A stretch of 64,000 nt of DNA. It comes from Lederbergia graminis. GTDB lineage: Bacteria; Bacillota; Bacilli; Bacillales; Bacillaceae_C. Every line of letters begins with the position of its first letter. The first letter of the stretch is position 1. The position numbers and the translations under genes were made by a program. Below are positions 44,666 to 52,636 of this stretch, piece by piece. The notes below the pieces were generated by a model. That model worked only from the letters and a program-made list of their open reading frames with translations. It did no database searches and had not been told where the DNA came from. The DNA is taken from assembly GCF_042655485.1 (NCBI RefSeq), contig NZ_JBHSMC010000001.1, positions 124,001-188,000 on the forward strand. Reading direction: 5' to 3'.

Positions 44666-45958
44666 ATGAAAACTACAATTGCAGAAGTTCATCAATATGT
44701 TGGCCAAGAGGTTACGATAGGAGCTTGGTTAGCAAATAAAAGATCGAGTGGTAAGATTGCATTTTTGCAACTTCGAGATGGGACAGGTTTTATTCAAGGA
44801 GTCGTTGTCAAAAACGATGTAGGAGATGAACAGTTCCAAGTAGCAAAATCGTTAACTCAGGAATCATCCATGTATGTTACAGGAGTTATCCAAGAAGATA
44901 GCCGTTCACCATTTGGATATGAAATGCTCGTATCTAAAGTAGAATTAATAAATCAAGCAATTGATTATCCGATAACCCCAAAAAATCATGGTACGGAGTT
45001 TTTAATGGACCACCGTCATTTATGGTTGCGTTCTAGACGTCAACACGCGATTATGAAGGTGAGAAATGAGATAATCAGAGCTTCCTATGAGTTCTTTAAC
45101 AATAATAATTTTGTTAAAGTAGATCCACCAATTTTAACAGGAAGCTCACCTGAGGGAACAACGGAGCTTTTCCATACAAAGTACTTTGATGAAGATGCGT
45201 ATTTATCACAAAGTGGTCAACTTTATATGGAAGCTGCTGCAATGGCTTTAGGGAAAGTATTCTCATTTGGACCTACATTCAGAGCGGAAAAGTCAAAAAC
45301 TCGACGCCATTTAATTGAATTTTGGATGATTGAGCCAGAAATGGCGTTTTACCAATTTGAAGATAGCTTAAAAGTCCAAGAAGAATATGTATCTTACATT
45401 ATTCAATCTGTTCTCAAAAACTGCTCGTTAGAACTAGAACGACTTGAGCGTGATACTTCGAAGCTTGAAAATATAAAGGCTCCGTTCCCACGAATTATGT
45501 ATGATGATGCGATTAAGTTTTTACATGAGCAAGGTTTTAATGATATTGAGTGGGGAGATGATTTTGGTGCTCCACATGAGACAGCGATAGCGGATCATTT
45601 TGATAAACCTGTCTTTATCACGCATTATCCTACTAAGATTAAGCCATTCTATATGCAACCTGCACCTGATCGTGATGATGTAGTGCTATGTGCAGATATG
45701 ATTGCTCCAGAAGGCTATGGTGAAATTATTGGAGGCTCTGAACGTATTCATGACCCTGAGCTTTTAAAACAGCGCATGGATGAGCATAATCTTCCACTCG
45801 AAGCTTATGAATGGTATTTAGATATTTCAAAATATGGTGCAGTTCCTCACTCAGGATTTGGATTAGGCTTAGAAAGAACTGTAGCATGGATTACAGGTGT
45901 AGAACACGTAAGAGAAACTATTCCATTCCCAAGATTATTAAATCGCTTATATCCATAA
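44666..45958 (+). CDS. asnS: Asparaginyl-tRNA synthetase
   Basis: Class II synthetase charging tRNA-Asn, 430 residues. An N-terminal OB-fold anticodon-binding domain (VTIGAWLANKRSSGKI) is followed by the catalytic core with FGPTFRAEKSKTRRH (motif 2) and GFGLGLERTVAW (motif 3). The 97 bases upstream hold no T-box leader, unlike many synthetase genes. Confidence 0.96.
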   Translation: MKTTIAEVHQYVGQEVTIGAWLANKRSSGKIAFLQLRDGTGFIQGVVVKNDVGDEQFQVAKSLTQESSMYVTGVIQEDSRSPFGYEMLVSKVELINQAIDYPITPKNHGTEFLMDHRHLWLRSRRQHAIMKVRNEIIRASYEFFNNNNFVKVDPPILTGSSPEGTTELFHTKYFDEDAYLSQSGQLYMEAAAMALGKVFSFGPTFRAEKSKTRRHLIEFWMIEPEMAFYQFEDSLKVQEEYVSYIIQSVLKNCSLELERLERDTSKLENIKAPFPRIMYDDAIKFLHEQGFNDIEWGDDFGAPHETAIADHFDKPVFITHYPTKIKPFYMQPAPDRDDVVLCADMIAPEGYGEIIGGSERIHDPELLKQRMDEHNLPLEAYEWYLDISKYGAVPHSGFGLGLERTVAWITGVEHVRETIPFPRLLNRLYP

Positions 45959-46022
45959 TTCTAACAACTAATCGCACTTTAAAAAACTTAAGTGCAGAAG
46001 CTTTAGATAAGAAATTGACATT

Positions 46023-46049
46023 GGCCACGTACAACTTGTGCGTGGCTTT
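46023..46049 (+). terminator. Probable terminator after asnS
   Basis: GCCACG (46024-46029) pairs with CGTGGC (46041-46046) with additional inner pairing; only three Ts follow, so it is a weak terminator. Confidence 0.5.
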
Positions 46050-46096
46050 AACATCGAATACGGAAACCATGTTATAGTGAGATAGAGGTGTGTTGC

Positions 46097-46798
46097 ATGG
46101 ATAATAAAATGATTGTTGCCTGGATGGAATCGGGAATGATGCAAATTCCCATTTTACTTATGGAAAAATACCGCCAAATCGGTCTCGATGAAAAAGAGCT
46201 CATTGTCCTCTTACAAGTAATTTCATTTATTGAGAAAGGAAATCACTTTCCGACTCCAGAAGAGCTATCAGAAAGAATGACGATAACGAGTAAAGAGTGC
46301 TCGCTTATATTAAGAAGGTTAATTCAATTACAATTATTAAAGATTGAAAAAGACAATTCCGAAGAAGTAAGATCGGAGAAATATTCCGTTGCTCCATTAT
46401 GGACAAAGCTTGCGGATGAACTGATGTCAGAACAAAAGCAAAAAGATTTACAAACCGTTTTGGATGAAGGTCAGGATATTTATACAATGTTTGAACAAGA
46501 ATTCGGAAGACCACTTTCACCTATGGAATGTGAATCACTAGCTATGTGGTTAGATGAAGATAAGCAAGATCCTGTTATCATTAAGGCTGCACTTCGGGAA
46601 TCAGTATTGTCTGGAAAAGTGAATTTCCGTTATATTGATCGTATTTTATTTGAATGGAAAAAGAATGGAATAAGAACTTTGGAACAAGTAAAAATCCATT
46701 CAGCAAAATTTAGACAAAAGCCAAAAACAACTGCGGGGCAGCAGTTAAATAACAAGAAGTCAGGTACTGTGCCTTTATATAATTGGTTAGAGCAATAG
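46097..46798 (+). CDS. dnaD: Replication initiation protein DnaD
   Basis: Primosomal protein acting with DnaA, DnaB and DnaI at the origin and in restart. The 233-residue protein has an N-terminal winged helix (DDH1, LGLDEKELIVLLQ-like) and a C-terminal DDH2 domain with the YxxxIxxxW signature (YIDRILFEWKKNGI). ATG 46097 follows GAGGTG. nth begins 21 bases downstream. Confidence 0.92.
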   Translation: MDNKMIVAWMESGMMQIPILLMEKYRQIGLDEKELIVLLQVISFIEKGNHFPTPEELSERMTITSKECSLILRRLIQLQLLKIEKDNSEEVRSEKYSVAPLWTKLADELMSEQKQKDLQTVLDEGQDIYTMFEQEFGRPLSPMECESLAMWLDEDKQDPVIIKAALRESVLSGKVNFRYIDRILFEWKKNGIRTLEQVKIHSAKFRQKPKTTAGQQLNNKKSGTVPLYNWLEQ

Positions 46799-46819
46799 TT
46801 CTTAAAATTAGGTGATAAG

Positions 46820-47470
46820 ATGTTAAATAAAAAACAAATACGTTTTTGCTTGGATACGATGGGGGAAATGTTTCCGGATGCTCACTGCGAATTAATTCAT
46901 TCAAATCCATTTGAACTTGTAATTGCAGTATCATTATCTGCTCAGTGTACAGATGCATTAGTTAATAAAGTGACGAAGGATTTATTTCAGAAATATAAAA
47001 CTCCAGAAGATTATTTGGCGGTTCCACTTTCGGAATTAGAGAATGATATCCGCTCGATTGGTTTATTTCGAAATAAGGCTAAAAATATTCAAAAGTTGTG
47101 TGAAATGCTCATAACGGAATTTGATGGAGTTGTTCCTGACAATATCGAGGATTTAGTAAAGTTACCAGGAGTAGGTAGAAAAACTGCTAATGTTGTTGTA
47201 TCCGTTGCATTTGGTGTACCTGCTATCGCTGTTGATACTCATGTGGAGCGGGTAAGTAAGCGTCTTGCAATTTGTCGGTGGAAAGATAGTGTGTTAGAAG
47301 TTGAGAAGACATTAATGAAAAAAGTACCAAAAGATGAATGGTCTGTGACACATCACCGTATGATTTTCTTTGGTCGTTATCATTGCAAAGCGCAAAATCC
47401 GCAATGTCTATCATGTCCATTGTTAGACTTATGTAGAGAAGGGCAGAAACGAATAAAAAAGATGAAATAA
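46820..47470 (+). CDS. nth: Endonuclease III
   Basis: Bifunctional DNA glycosylase/AP lyase for oxidised pyrimidines. The 216-residue protein has the helix-hairpin-helix LPGVGRKTANVV with the catalytic lysine, the catalytic aspartate in AVDTHVERV, and the 4Fe-4S ligands in the CX6CX2CX5C pattern near the C-terminus. ypoC, between nth and ponA in B. subtilis, is absent. Confidence 0.95.
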   Translation: MLNKKQIRFCLDTMGEMFPDAHCELIHSNPFELVIAVSLSAQCTDALVNKVTKDLFQKYKTPEDYLAVPLSELENDIRSIGLFRNKAKNIQKLCEMLITEFDGVVPDNIEDLVKLPGVGRKTANVVVSVAFGVPAIAVDTHVERVSKRLAICRWKDSVLEVEKTLMKKVPKDEWSVTHHRMIFFGRYHCKAQNPQCLSCPLLDLCREGQKRIKKMK

Positions 47471-47473
47471 GAG

Positions 47474-47508
47474 AAGGGCAAGATCCTGTAAAAGAGGATC
47501 TTGCCCTT
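47474..47508. terminator. Bidirectional terminator between nth and ponA
   Basis: A perfect 14-bp inverted repeat, AAGGGCAAGATCCT (47474-47487) with its complement at 47495-47508, between two convergent genes. T-rich sequence follows on the plus strand; the minus-strand tail is weaker. Confidence 0.85.
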
Positions 47509-47511
47509 TCT

Positions 47512-50163
47512 TTAGTTTTGGTTATTTCTGTTATTTTCGTTATTTCCATTTTCGTTTCCATTTTCAGGTGGTGTGTCTGTAGGAACGTCTTCTTCATTCT
47601 CGTCAGGATTTTCTGTATTCTCATCTTTATTATCTTCCCCTGGGTTAGGGGTGTTGTTTCCATCTGTGTTCCCATCTTGGTTTCCTTCATTACCGTTACC
47701 ATTACCGTTACCATTACTGTTATCATTACCATTTCCGTTACCGTTCGGATTTTCACTATTATCTGGTATATCATCTGGTACTTCTTCTTCCATTTCAGGC
47801 ACCGTTACTGTTGCGGTACCAGATGAACTTGTTTGTGTTTTAGAAATGGCTTTTACATCAAGTGTATAAGAAATACCTGGTTCTGCGTGTTCAATCGTTA
47901 GAGTCGTATCAGTAGTAGTCCCGAGAGATTGTTCACCACCATCAGAAGTCTTCAAGGTTACTTCAAATTGAAGTTCTTTTTCTTCTTGTTCTGGATGATT
48001 CCATGTAAAGCTCACTTGATAATTGGATTCATTATATTCTCCCGATACACTTGGAGCTTCTAATTTATCAAAGATAGTTGATTCCTCTGTTGGTTGTGTA
48101 CCATTCACAAATAATTCATATACAATATTACTCTTTGGTGTGTATTTGCTTGGTTTTTTTGCTGGGTTGGTGCCTTTTTCAACAGCAACTTCTACAACAC
48201 TTTTTGGCATTTTGAAATCTGGTGTTTCAATATCTTTGGAAATATAGCTCATTAGATTTTTATATAGATCCATTGCGATACGTTGATCCTTATAAGGAAT
48301 TGGTGTACTGCGTTTATCATATCCAGTCCAAACTGCAATTGTATAATTAGTTGTATAGCCTGCGAACCATGCGTCCGGAACTGGACTTTCATTTCGATTT
48401 AAGTCGTATTTTTCGTATTCTTCATCACTATAGTTGGTGGTACCCGTTTTTCCTGCTGCAGGTAAGCCAGGAATGATCGCTCTTTTACCAGTGGAACCAG
48501 CTTTATTGGATAGTACATCTTTCAGCATATCTGTAACCATATATGCGGTTGAATCTTTAATGGCAACTTTAGAAGTAACCTTATTTACTACCTCTGTTTC
48601 TCCATCCTGAAAGACAATTTTTTTAACCGTATGTGGTTGATTATACATTCCATTATTTCCAAAAGTAGCATAAGCTCCTGCTAGCTTCATTGGGGACACA
48701 TTTTCAATACCCCCAATAGATGCTGATTCAAATACTTCATCAAATGGTAAACCTAAATTTGCAGCAAATTCTTTAGCTTTTTCGCTGCCAACTGCTTGAA
48801 ATGCTTTAAGTGCAGGGATATTTCTAGACTGATACAAAGCTTGGCGAATTGTCATTTGCCCATAATGTTTGTTATCCCAGTTATTAATCTTAGTACCATC
48901 AGAATATTTATATGGTTCATCCACAATTTGTTCGTAAGTAGACCAGTTTAAATATTCGATTGCTGGGCCGTAATCTAGAATTGGCTTAATTGTAGACCCT
49001 GGTTGGCGATCAGAAAGCTGAGTAGCATAATTTCTGCCTCGTTTTATATCTTTAAATCGATTTCCACCGATCGCTCTAATTTCACCAGTTTTCGTATCAA
49101 GAAGGACAAGACCAGCTTGCATTTCATCATTAGGAAATTGAACAATTTCATCAGTTAGTAACATTTTTTCCGTATATTCCTGTGCTTTAGGATCTAAAGT
49201 AGTATGAATCTTTAATCCGTCCGCATAAACATTATAGTCACCAAGTGCTTCTACTTCTTTAATTACTTGACCAACAAATGAGTCATACTTATATGGTTTT
49301 CCCACATTATCTTCTTCAGGTATTAATGTTTCTGTTACATGAATATCTTGTGCGGCCTTCATTTCTTCTTCAGAAATTTTTCCATGCATCTCCATTAGGG
49401 TTAACACTAAGTCTTTTCTTTTTTCAGCGTTCTCTGGATAAACATACGGGTCATATCCATTTGGACGTTGTGGTACTCCCGCTAAAAATGCACGCTCATG
49501 TAATTCTAGTTCATTTAGTTCTTTCCCGAAATAAAATTGAGCTGCTGTTTCAATTCCATAAATACCATTACCGTAGTAAATTTTATTTACATATATTTCA
49601 AAGATTTGTTCTTTCGTATAATTTTGTTCTAATTTTAAGGCGAGCCAGGCTTCTTGCGCTTTTCTTTTTAAAGTTTTTTCCTCAGATAAGAAAGAAAGTT
49701 TTACAATTTGTTGAGTAATCGTAGATGCACCTTCTGCACCAAATCCACGAGTTACATTAGCAAGGACTGCGCCTGCAAGTCTTCGTAAATCTATACCACT
49801 GTGTTCATAGAATCGGACATCCTCAATTGCTAAGACAGCATCCTCAACTTCTTTAGGGATGTCATCATACGAAACATAATCACGATTTTCTGCACCTAGT
49901 ACAGCAAAAACATCACCGTTAATATCAAGTACCTCTGAAGCAACAGGGTCCGTTAATAACACTTCATCAATCGGTGGTGCATCACTAGCATAGATAGCAA
50001 ACATCGTTCCTCCAACTACAAGTCCGAGTATTCCTATGAAAAATACAATTAAAAAAGCTTTTTTAATTATTTGGCCTTTACCACTTTTTGCTTTTGTTTT
50101 TGTTTTTTTATTAGGTTTTGATTGCTTTCGGCGTTCTTCTCGAGTTTTATAATCTCCAGCCAT
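47512..50163 (-). CDS. ponA: Bifunctional penicillin-binding protein 1 (PonA)
   Basis: Class A PBP, 883 residues. It has a short basic cytoplasmic tail, one membrane anchor (AFLIVFFIGILGLVVGGTMF), a GT51 glycosyltransferase domain (EDVRFYEHSGIDLRRL, GASTITQQIVK), a transpeptidase domain with GSTIKP, SRN and KTGTT, a fibronectin-like domain, and a tail of about 80 residues rich in Asn, Gly, Glu and Asp. The third Met is taken as start because GTGAGG is well spaced to it. GpsB, its known partner, is encoded nearby. Confidence 0.95.
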   Translation of the reverse strand: MAGDYKTREERRKQSKPNKKTKTKAKSGKGQIIKKAFLIVFFIGILGLVVGGTMFAIYASDAPPIDEVLLTDPVASEVLDINGDVFAVLGAENRDYVSYDDIPKEVEDAVLAIEDVRFYEHSGIDLRRLAGAVLANVTRGFGAEGASTITQQIVKLSFLSEEKTLKRKAQEAWLALKLEQNYTKEQIFEIYVNKIYYGNGIYGIETAAQFYFGKELNELELHERAFLAGVPQRPNGYDPYVYPENAEKRKDLVLTLMEMHGKISEEEMKAAQDIHVTETLIPEEDNVGKPYKYDSFVGQVIKEVEALGDYNVYADGLKIHTTLDPKAQEYTEKMLLTDEIVQFPNDEMQAGLVLLDTKTGEIRAIGGNRFKDIKRGRNYATQLSDRQPGSTIKPILDYGPAIEYLNWSTYEQIVDEPYKYSDGTKINNWDNKHYGQMTIRQALYQSRNIPALKAFQAVGSEKAKEFAANLGLPFDEVFESASIGGIENVSPMKLAGAYATFGNNGMYNQPHTVKKIVFQDGETEVVNKVTSKVAIKDSTAYMVTDMLKDVLSNKAGSTGKRAIIPGLPAAGKTGTTNYSDEEYEKYDLNRNESPVPDAWFAGYTTNYTIAVWTGYDKRSTPIPYKDQRIAMDLYKNLMSYISKDIETPDFKMPKSVVEVAVEKGTNPAKKPSKYTPKSNIVYELFVNGTQPTEESTIFDKLEAPSVSGEYNESNYQVSFTWNHPEQEEKELQFEVTLKTSDGGEQSLGTTTDTTLTIEHAEPGISYTLDVKAISKTQTSSSGTATVTVPEMEEEVPDDIPDNSENPNGNGNGNDNSNGNGNGNGNEGNQDGNTDGNNTPNPGEDNKDENTENPDENEEDVPTDTPPENGNENGNNENNRNNQN

Positions 50164-50207
50164 TTGCATCATTCCTCACTTTCTTATATACGTTCATCCA
50201 TGGTGTA

Positions 50208-50813
50208 TTATAAAGAATATACATGGCGTACAATTTCCAAATAATCAATTCTAGGATGTAGAGAGTATTTTAACGAATAACCAGATTTGATTATTTCATC
50301 TTTTGTTATAGATTTTCGCCCTCCATTGATCATTCGCTCCCAATAAAAAAATAAATCCTCCGCTTTTAATAAAAATAGTTCATCCGTTTTAACAAAACGC
50401 AGTATAACAAATGCAATACCTTTATGTTCAACTACAGACTTCATATGTTTAATTTGATGGTCATGAAAGTTATTTAAAGGAAAAGAGGTAGTATTCTTTG
50501 TTTCCTTTGCTTCAAAGTCTATATATCGTCCATCCCAAACTCCATTATAATCAGTAGTAGAGGCTTGTCTAAAATATGCTTCTTTTATTACTGCAGTACT
50601 TCGGGATTGGTAATCCACATGAACAATTTGTATTGGTGTTGGTTTCTTATGAATAACTGCTATGTTATTTGCTAAATAATAAGCATTCGTAGTATTCAAA
50701 TCATCCTCTAGTGTCATACCCCTATTGCTGTACGAGATTTCCTTTTTTGATTTATTTTTATTAGGAGTAGGGTTACCTTTATATTTCCTTCCGTTTGGGT
50801 AATGAAACTCCAT
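50208..50813 (-). CDS. recU: Holliday junction resolvase RecU
   Basis: Resolves four-way junctions in recombination and chromosome segregation. The 201-residue protein has the catalytic acidic residues in GVWDGRYIDFEAKET and NRGMTLEDDLN. It lies 44 bases upstream of ponA on the same strand, an operon conserved in Firmicutes. The start is behind GAGGTG. Confidence 0.95.
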   Translation of the reverse strand: MEFHYPNGRKYKGNPTPNKNKSKKEISYSNRGMTLEDDLNTTNAYYLANNIAVIHKKPTPIQIVHVDYQSRSTAVIKEAYFRQASTTDYNGVWDGRYIDFEAKETKNTTSFPLNNFHDHQIKHMKSVVEHKGIAFVILRFVKTDELFLLKAEDLFFYWERMINGGRKSITKDEIIKSGYSLKYSLHPRIDYLEIVRHVYSL

Positions 50814-50945
50814 CTTGCTACACCTCGCTTGCTAAATTATAACATAACTTAAAAAAATGAGAGCGAGAAGGGTCGATATCACTATTTGACGATTATACCC
50901 CCATTTTTGTTTCAAAAATGTGCAAAAAAGTGAATTGTAAAATCA

Positions 50946-50975
50946 TGAATCAAATTAAGCTAATTCCAAATGATA
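50946..50975 (+). promoter_or_regulatory. Candidate sigma-G promoter of sspM
   Basis: TGAATC (50946-50951), 17 bases, AATGATA (50969-50975), which matches six of seven positions of CATNNTA. It is about 54 bases before sspM, a forespore gene in B. subtilis. Pattern match only. Confidence 0.4.
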
Positions 50976-51028
50976 TAGATATACCGGTGTTTTACACAGG
51001 TAAGTATATGTAAGGAGGAAATATATTT

Positions 51029-51133
51029 ATGAAAAAGAAAAATAAAAATGAACAGAGAAGAATGAATGATCGAAATAAAAAAGCTGGTGAAGGGAATCCA
51101 AAGCTTTCTGGTCCAAATAGACCTTCTACGTGA
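51029..51133 (+). CDS. sspM: Small acid-soluble spore protein M
   Basis: 34-residue basic peptide rich in Lys, Asn and Arg, ending in SGPNRPST. That ending matches the C-terminus of B. subtilis SspM (GGPNRPST), a minor spore-core protein, and the place beside recU-ponA is the same. AAGGAGGAA (51012-51019) is nine bases before the ATG. Its role in the spore core is unknown. Confidence 0.82.
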   Translation: MKKKNKNEQRRMNDRNKKAGEGNPKLSGPNRPST

Positions 51134-51280
51134 TGTGAAGGATTGTCGAAAGTGTTATTTTCCTATGTTAGAACTACACTTTCTTTGACGAATTGCTTCT
51201 AGTTTTGTCAAGCGTGCAGGAAGCTCAGAACAAACGCCGAATTTAAGTAACAAAACGGGTGAGGACGGAGGCGCGAAACA

Positions 51281-51505
51281 ATGACTAGAAATGATTTATT
51301 AAACAAATTGGAATCCATTAGCTCTCAAATCGATAATTTAGAGAAGATGGTCGCAGAAAAAATCAGTTTAGAAGAAAATTGGATGAAAAGCCGTATGGAA
51401 CATACTGATAAACAAATGAATCAAAAAATTGTGGAGCTGGAGTCCCTATACAATTCTCAAAAACGAGTGAATCAAGAAACTCAGCCTATTGCTCTTGCAA
51501 GATAA
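51281..51505 (+). CDS. Hypothetical coiled-coil protein
   Basis: 74-residue, strongly helical protein with heptad-like spacing (LLNKLESISSQIDNLEKMV, QKIVELESLYNSQ). No recognised family. It has a GAGGACGGAGG-like upstream site. It sits where B. subtilis has yppC and yppD, but I cannot assign it to either. A terminator follows at 51561. Confidence 0.55.
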   Translation: MTRNDLLNKLESISSQIDNLEKMVAEKISLEENWMKSRMEHTDKQMNQKIVELESLYNSQKRVNQETQPIALAR

Positions 51506-51560
51506 AGTTAATCTTTCTTGAAAAATTTAGATATAAAAAGTACAATGAAGAAAAATTGAC

Positions 51561-51586
51561 AGCAGCTTTTTTGGAAGCTGCTTTTT
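51561..51586 (+). terminator. Terminator upstream of yppE
   Basis: AGCAGCTT (51561-51568) and AAGCTGCT (51575-51582) form a perfect 8-bp stem followed by five Ts. Confidence 0.85.
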
Positions 51587-51613
51587 CGTTTGAATAAAGG
51601 AGTTTAAGAAAGA

Positions 51614-51991
51614 ATGAATATAGATGAGTTAAAATTATATACATCGGAATTATATCAACTTAATGAACAGGCGAATGAAATATTTATCAACAGTAAAAAA
51701 ACAGGGGAGAAGGGAGACTTCTATACCCAAGTCAAACCGTTTGCGGATAAGATAAAAGAAATTTGTGATGTTTGGGAACCAGCTGCTACTAATTGGATCA
51801 TGATACATAAACCTAAAAACTTATATCCAATGCAAATTAAAAATACTGCAGAAAACATACAAATGGTTTCTATCCGTGCATTTTTTCCCGATACGAGTTT
51901 AAAACGATTTAATGATCATATCCAATCTAACCAATATATATTAAAAAGATTCCTAGATATATTAAATGATTATTTGAAGACGGGCGATTGA
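51614..51991 (+). CDS. yppE: YppE, DUF1798 protein
   Basis: 125-residue helical protein, size and position matching B. subtilis YppE of the DUF1798 family. Visible conserved features are a central DVWEPAATNWI and a basic C-terminal helix (LKRFNDHIQS). Function unknown. The start follows AAGGAG. yppG starts 62 bases downstream. Confidence 0.75.
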   Translation: MNIDELKLYTSELYQLNEQANEIFINSKKTGEKGDFYTQVKPFADKIKEICDVWEPAATNWIMIHKPKNLYPMQIKNTAENIQMVSIRAFFPDTSLKRFNDHIQSNQYILKRFLDILNDYLKTGD

Positions 51992-52053
51992 CACAATTTC
52001 CATAAAATAGGCATAGTGTATAGCAGTAAACAAAAGATCAGGAGGAAATTATC

Positions 52054-52500
52054 ATGCAGCATCAATTTCGTCAACATGTGCCTATGCCTACATGGATGCT
52101 GTACCAACAGCACTATCAAAGTCCTTATCCTCCAAATCATTATCCACCATCGTTTCCAAATATATATGGGCATCAGGCAATGCAAAGTTCGTATGGCTAT
52201 CCCACTCAAACAGGGAGATGGAATAAAACAAGTCAATTATTTCAAAATCCATTGCAACCAGAAGAAAGCTACTTATATGAGCAATATGGAAACCAGCCAG
52301 GGAATCAGCACTATTATCCAAAACCAAACCCATTTATAAAACCAAAGAATAATCAATTTAACAGTATTTTACAATCCTTTAAAACCCAGGACGGTAGCTT
52401 TGATTATAACAAGGTGGTTAATACTGCCGGTCAATTGATGAACATATTTAATCAAGTATCTGGCATGGCAAAAGGATTAGGGGGATTATTCAAATTTTAA
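52054..52500 (+). CDS. yppG: YppG-like protein
   Basis: 148-residue protein with a Tyr, Pro, Gln and His-rich N-terminal half (PMPTWMLYQQHYQSPYPP) and a conserved C-terminal block (ILQSFKTQDGSFDYNKVVNT ending LGGLFKF). This matches the YppG family, thought to be spore-associated in B. subtilis. The composition suits a coat or surface protein. The ATG follows AGGAGGA. It ends at a terminator. Confidence 0.75.
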   Translation: MQHQFRQHVPMPTWMLYQQHYQSPYPPNHYPPSFPNIYGHQAMQSSYGYPTQTGRWNKTSQLFQNPLQPEESYLYEQYGNQPGNQHYYPKPNPFIKPKNNQFNSILQSFKTQDGSFDYNKVVNTAGQLMNIFNQVSGMAKGLGGLFKF

Positions 52501-52505
52501 CAAAG

Positions 52506-52538
52506 AAGGAATCGAATCTGAGCAGCGATTCCTTTTTT
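52506..52538 (+). terminator. Terminator of yppG
   Basis: AAGGAATCG (52506-52514) and CGATTCCTT (52526-52534), perfect 9-bp stem, then Ts. Confidence 0.88.
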
Positions 52539-52587
52539 AATTTTTATAACTATTTGTGTAAGTAGATAAATATTTGTATGTAACCCC

Positions 52588-52616
52588 TTTGAAAACGAAC
52601 GTTTATTCGTTAAAAT
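52588..52616 (+). promoter_or_regulatory. mrfAB promoter with internal LexA-like box
   Basis: TTTGAA (52588-52593), 17 bases, TAAAAT (52611-52616) is a sigma-A type promoter. The spacer contains CGAACGTTTATTCG (52596-52609), which fits the Gram-positive SOS box CGAAC-N4-GTTCG except for one base. Binding of LexA there would block the polymerase. The spacing to the gene start is 20 bases. Confidence 0.55.
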
Positions 52617-52636
52617 GGCATTAGAGGTGATGAGTG

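Noticed and set aside
47223..47826. Long open frames on both strands over the 3' end of ponA
   Set aside because: They are shadows of the repetitive Asn/Gly-rich ponA tail and the nth 3' end, have odd composition and no ribosome binding site.
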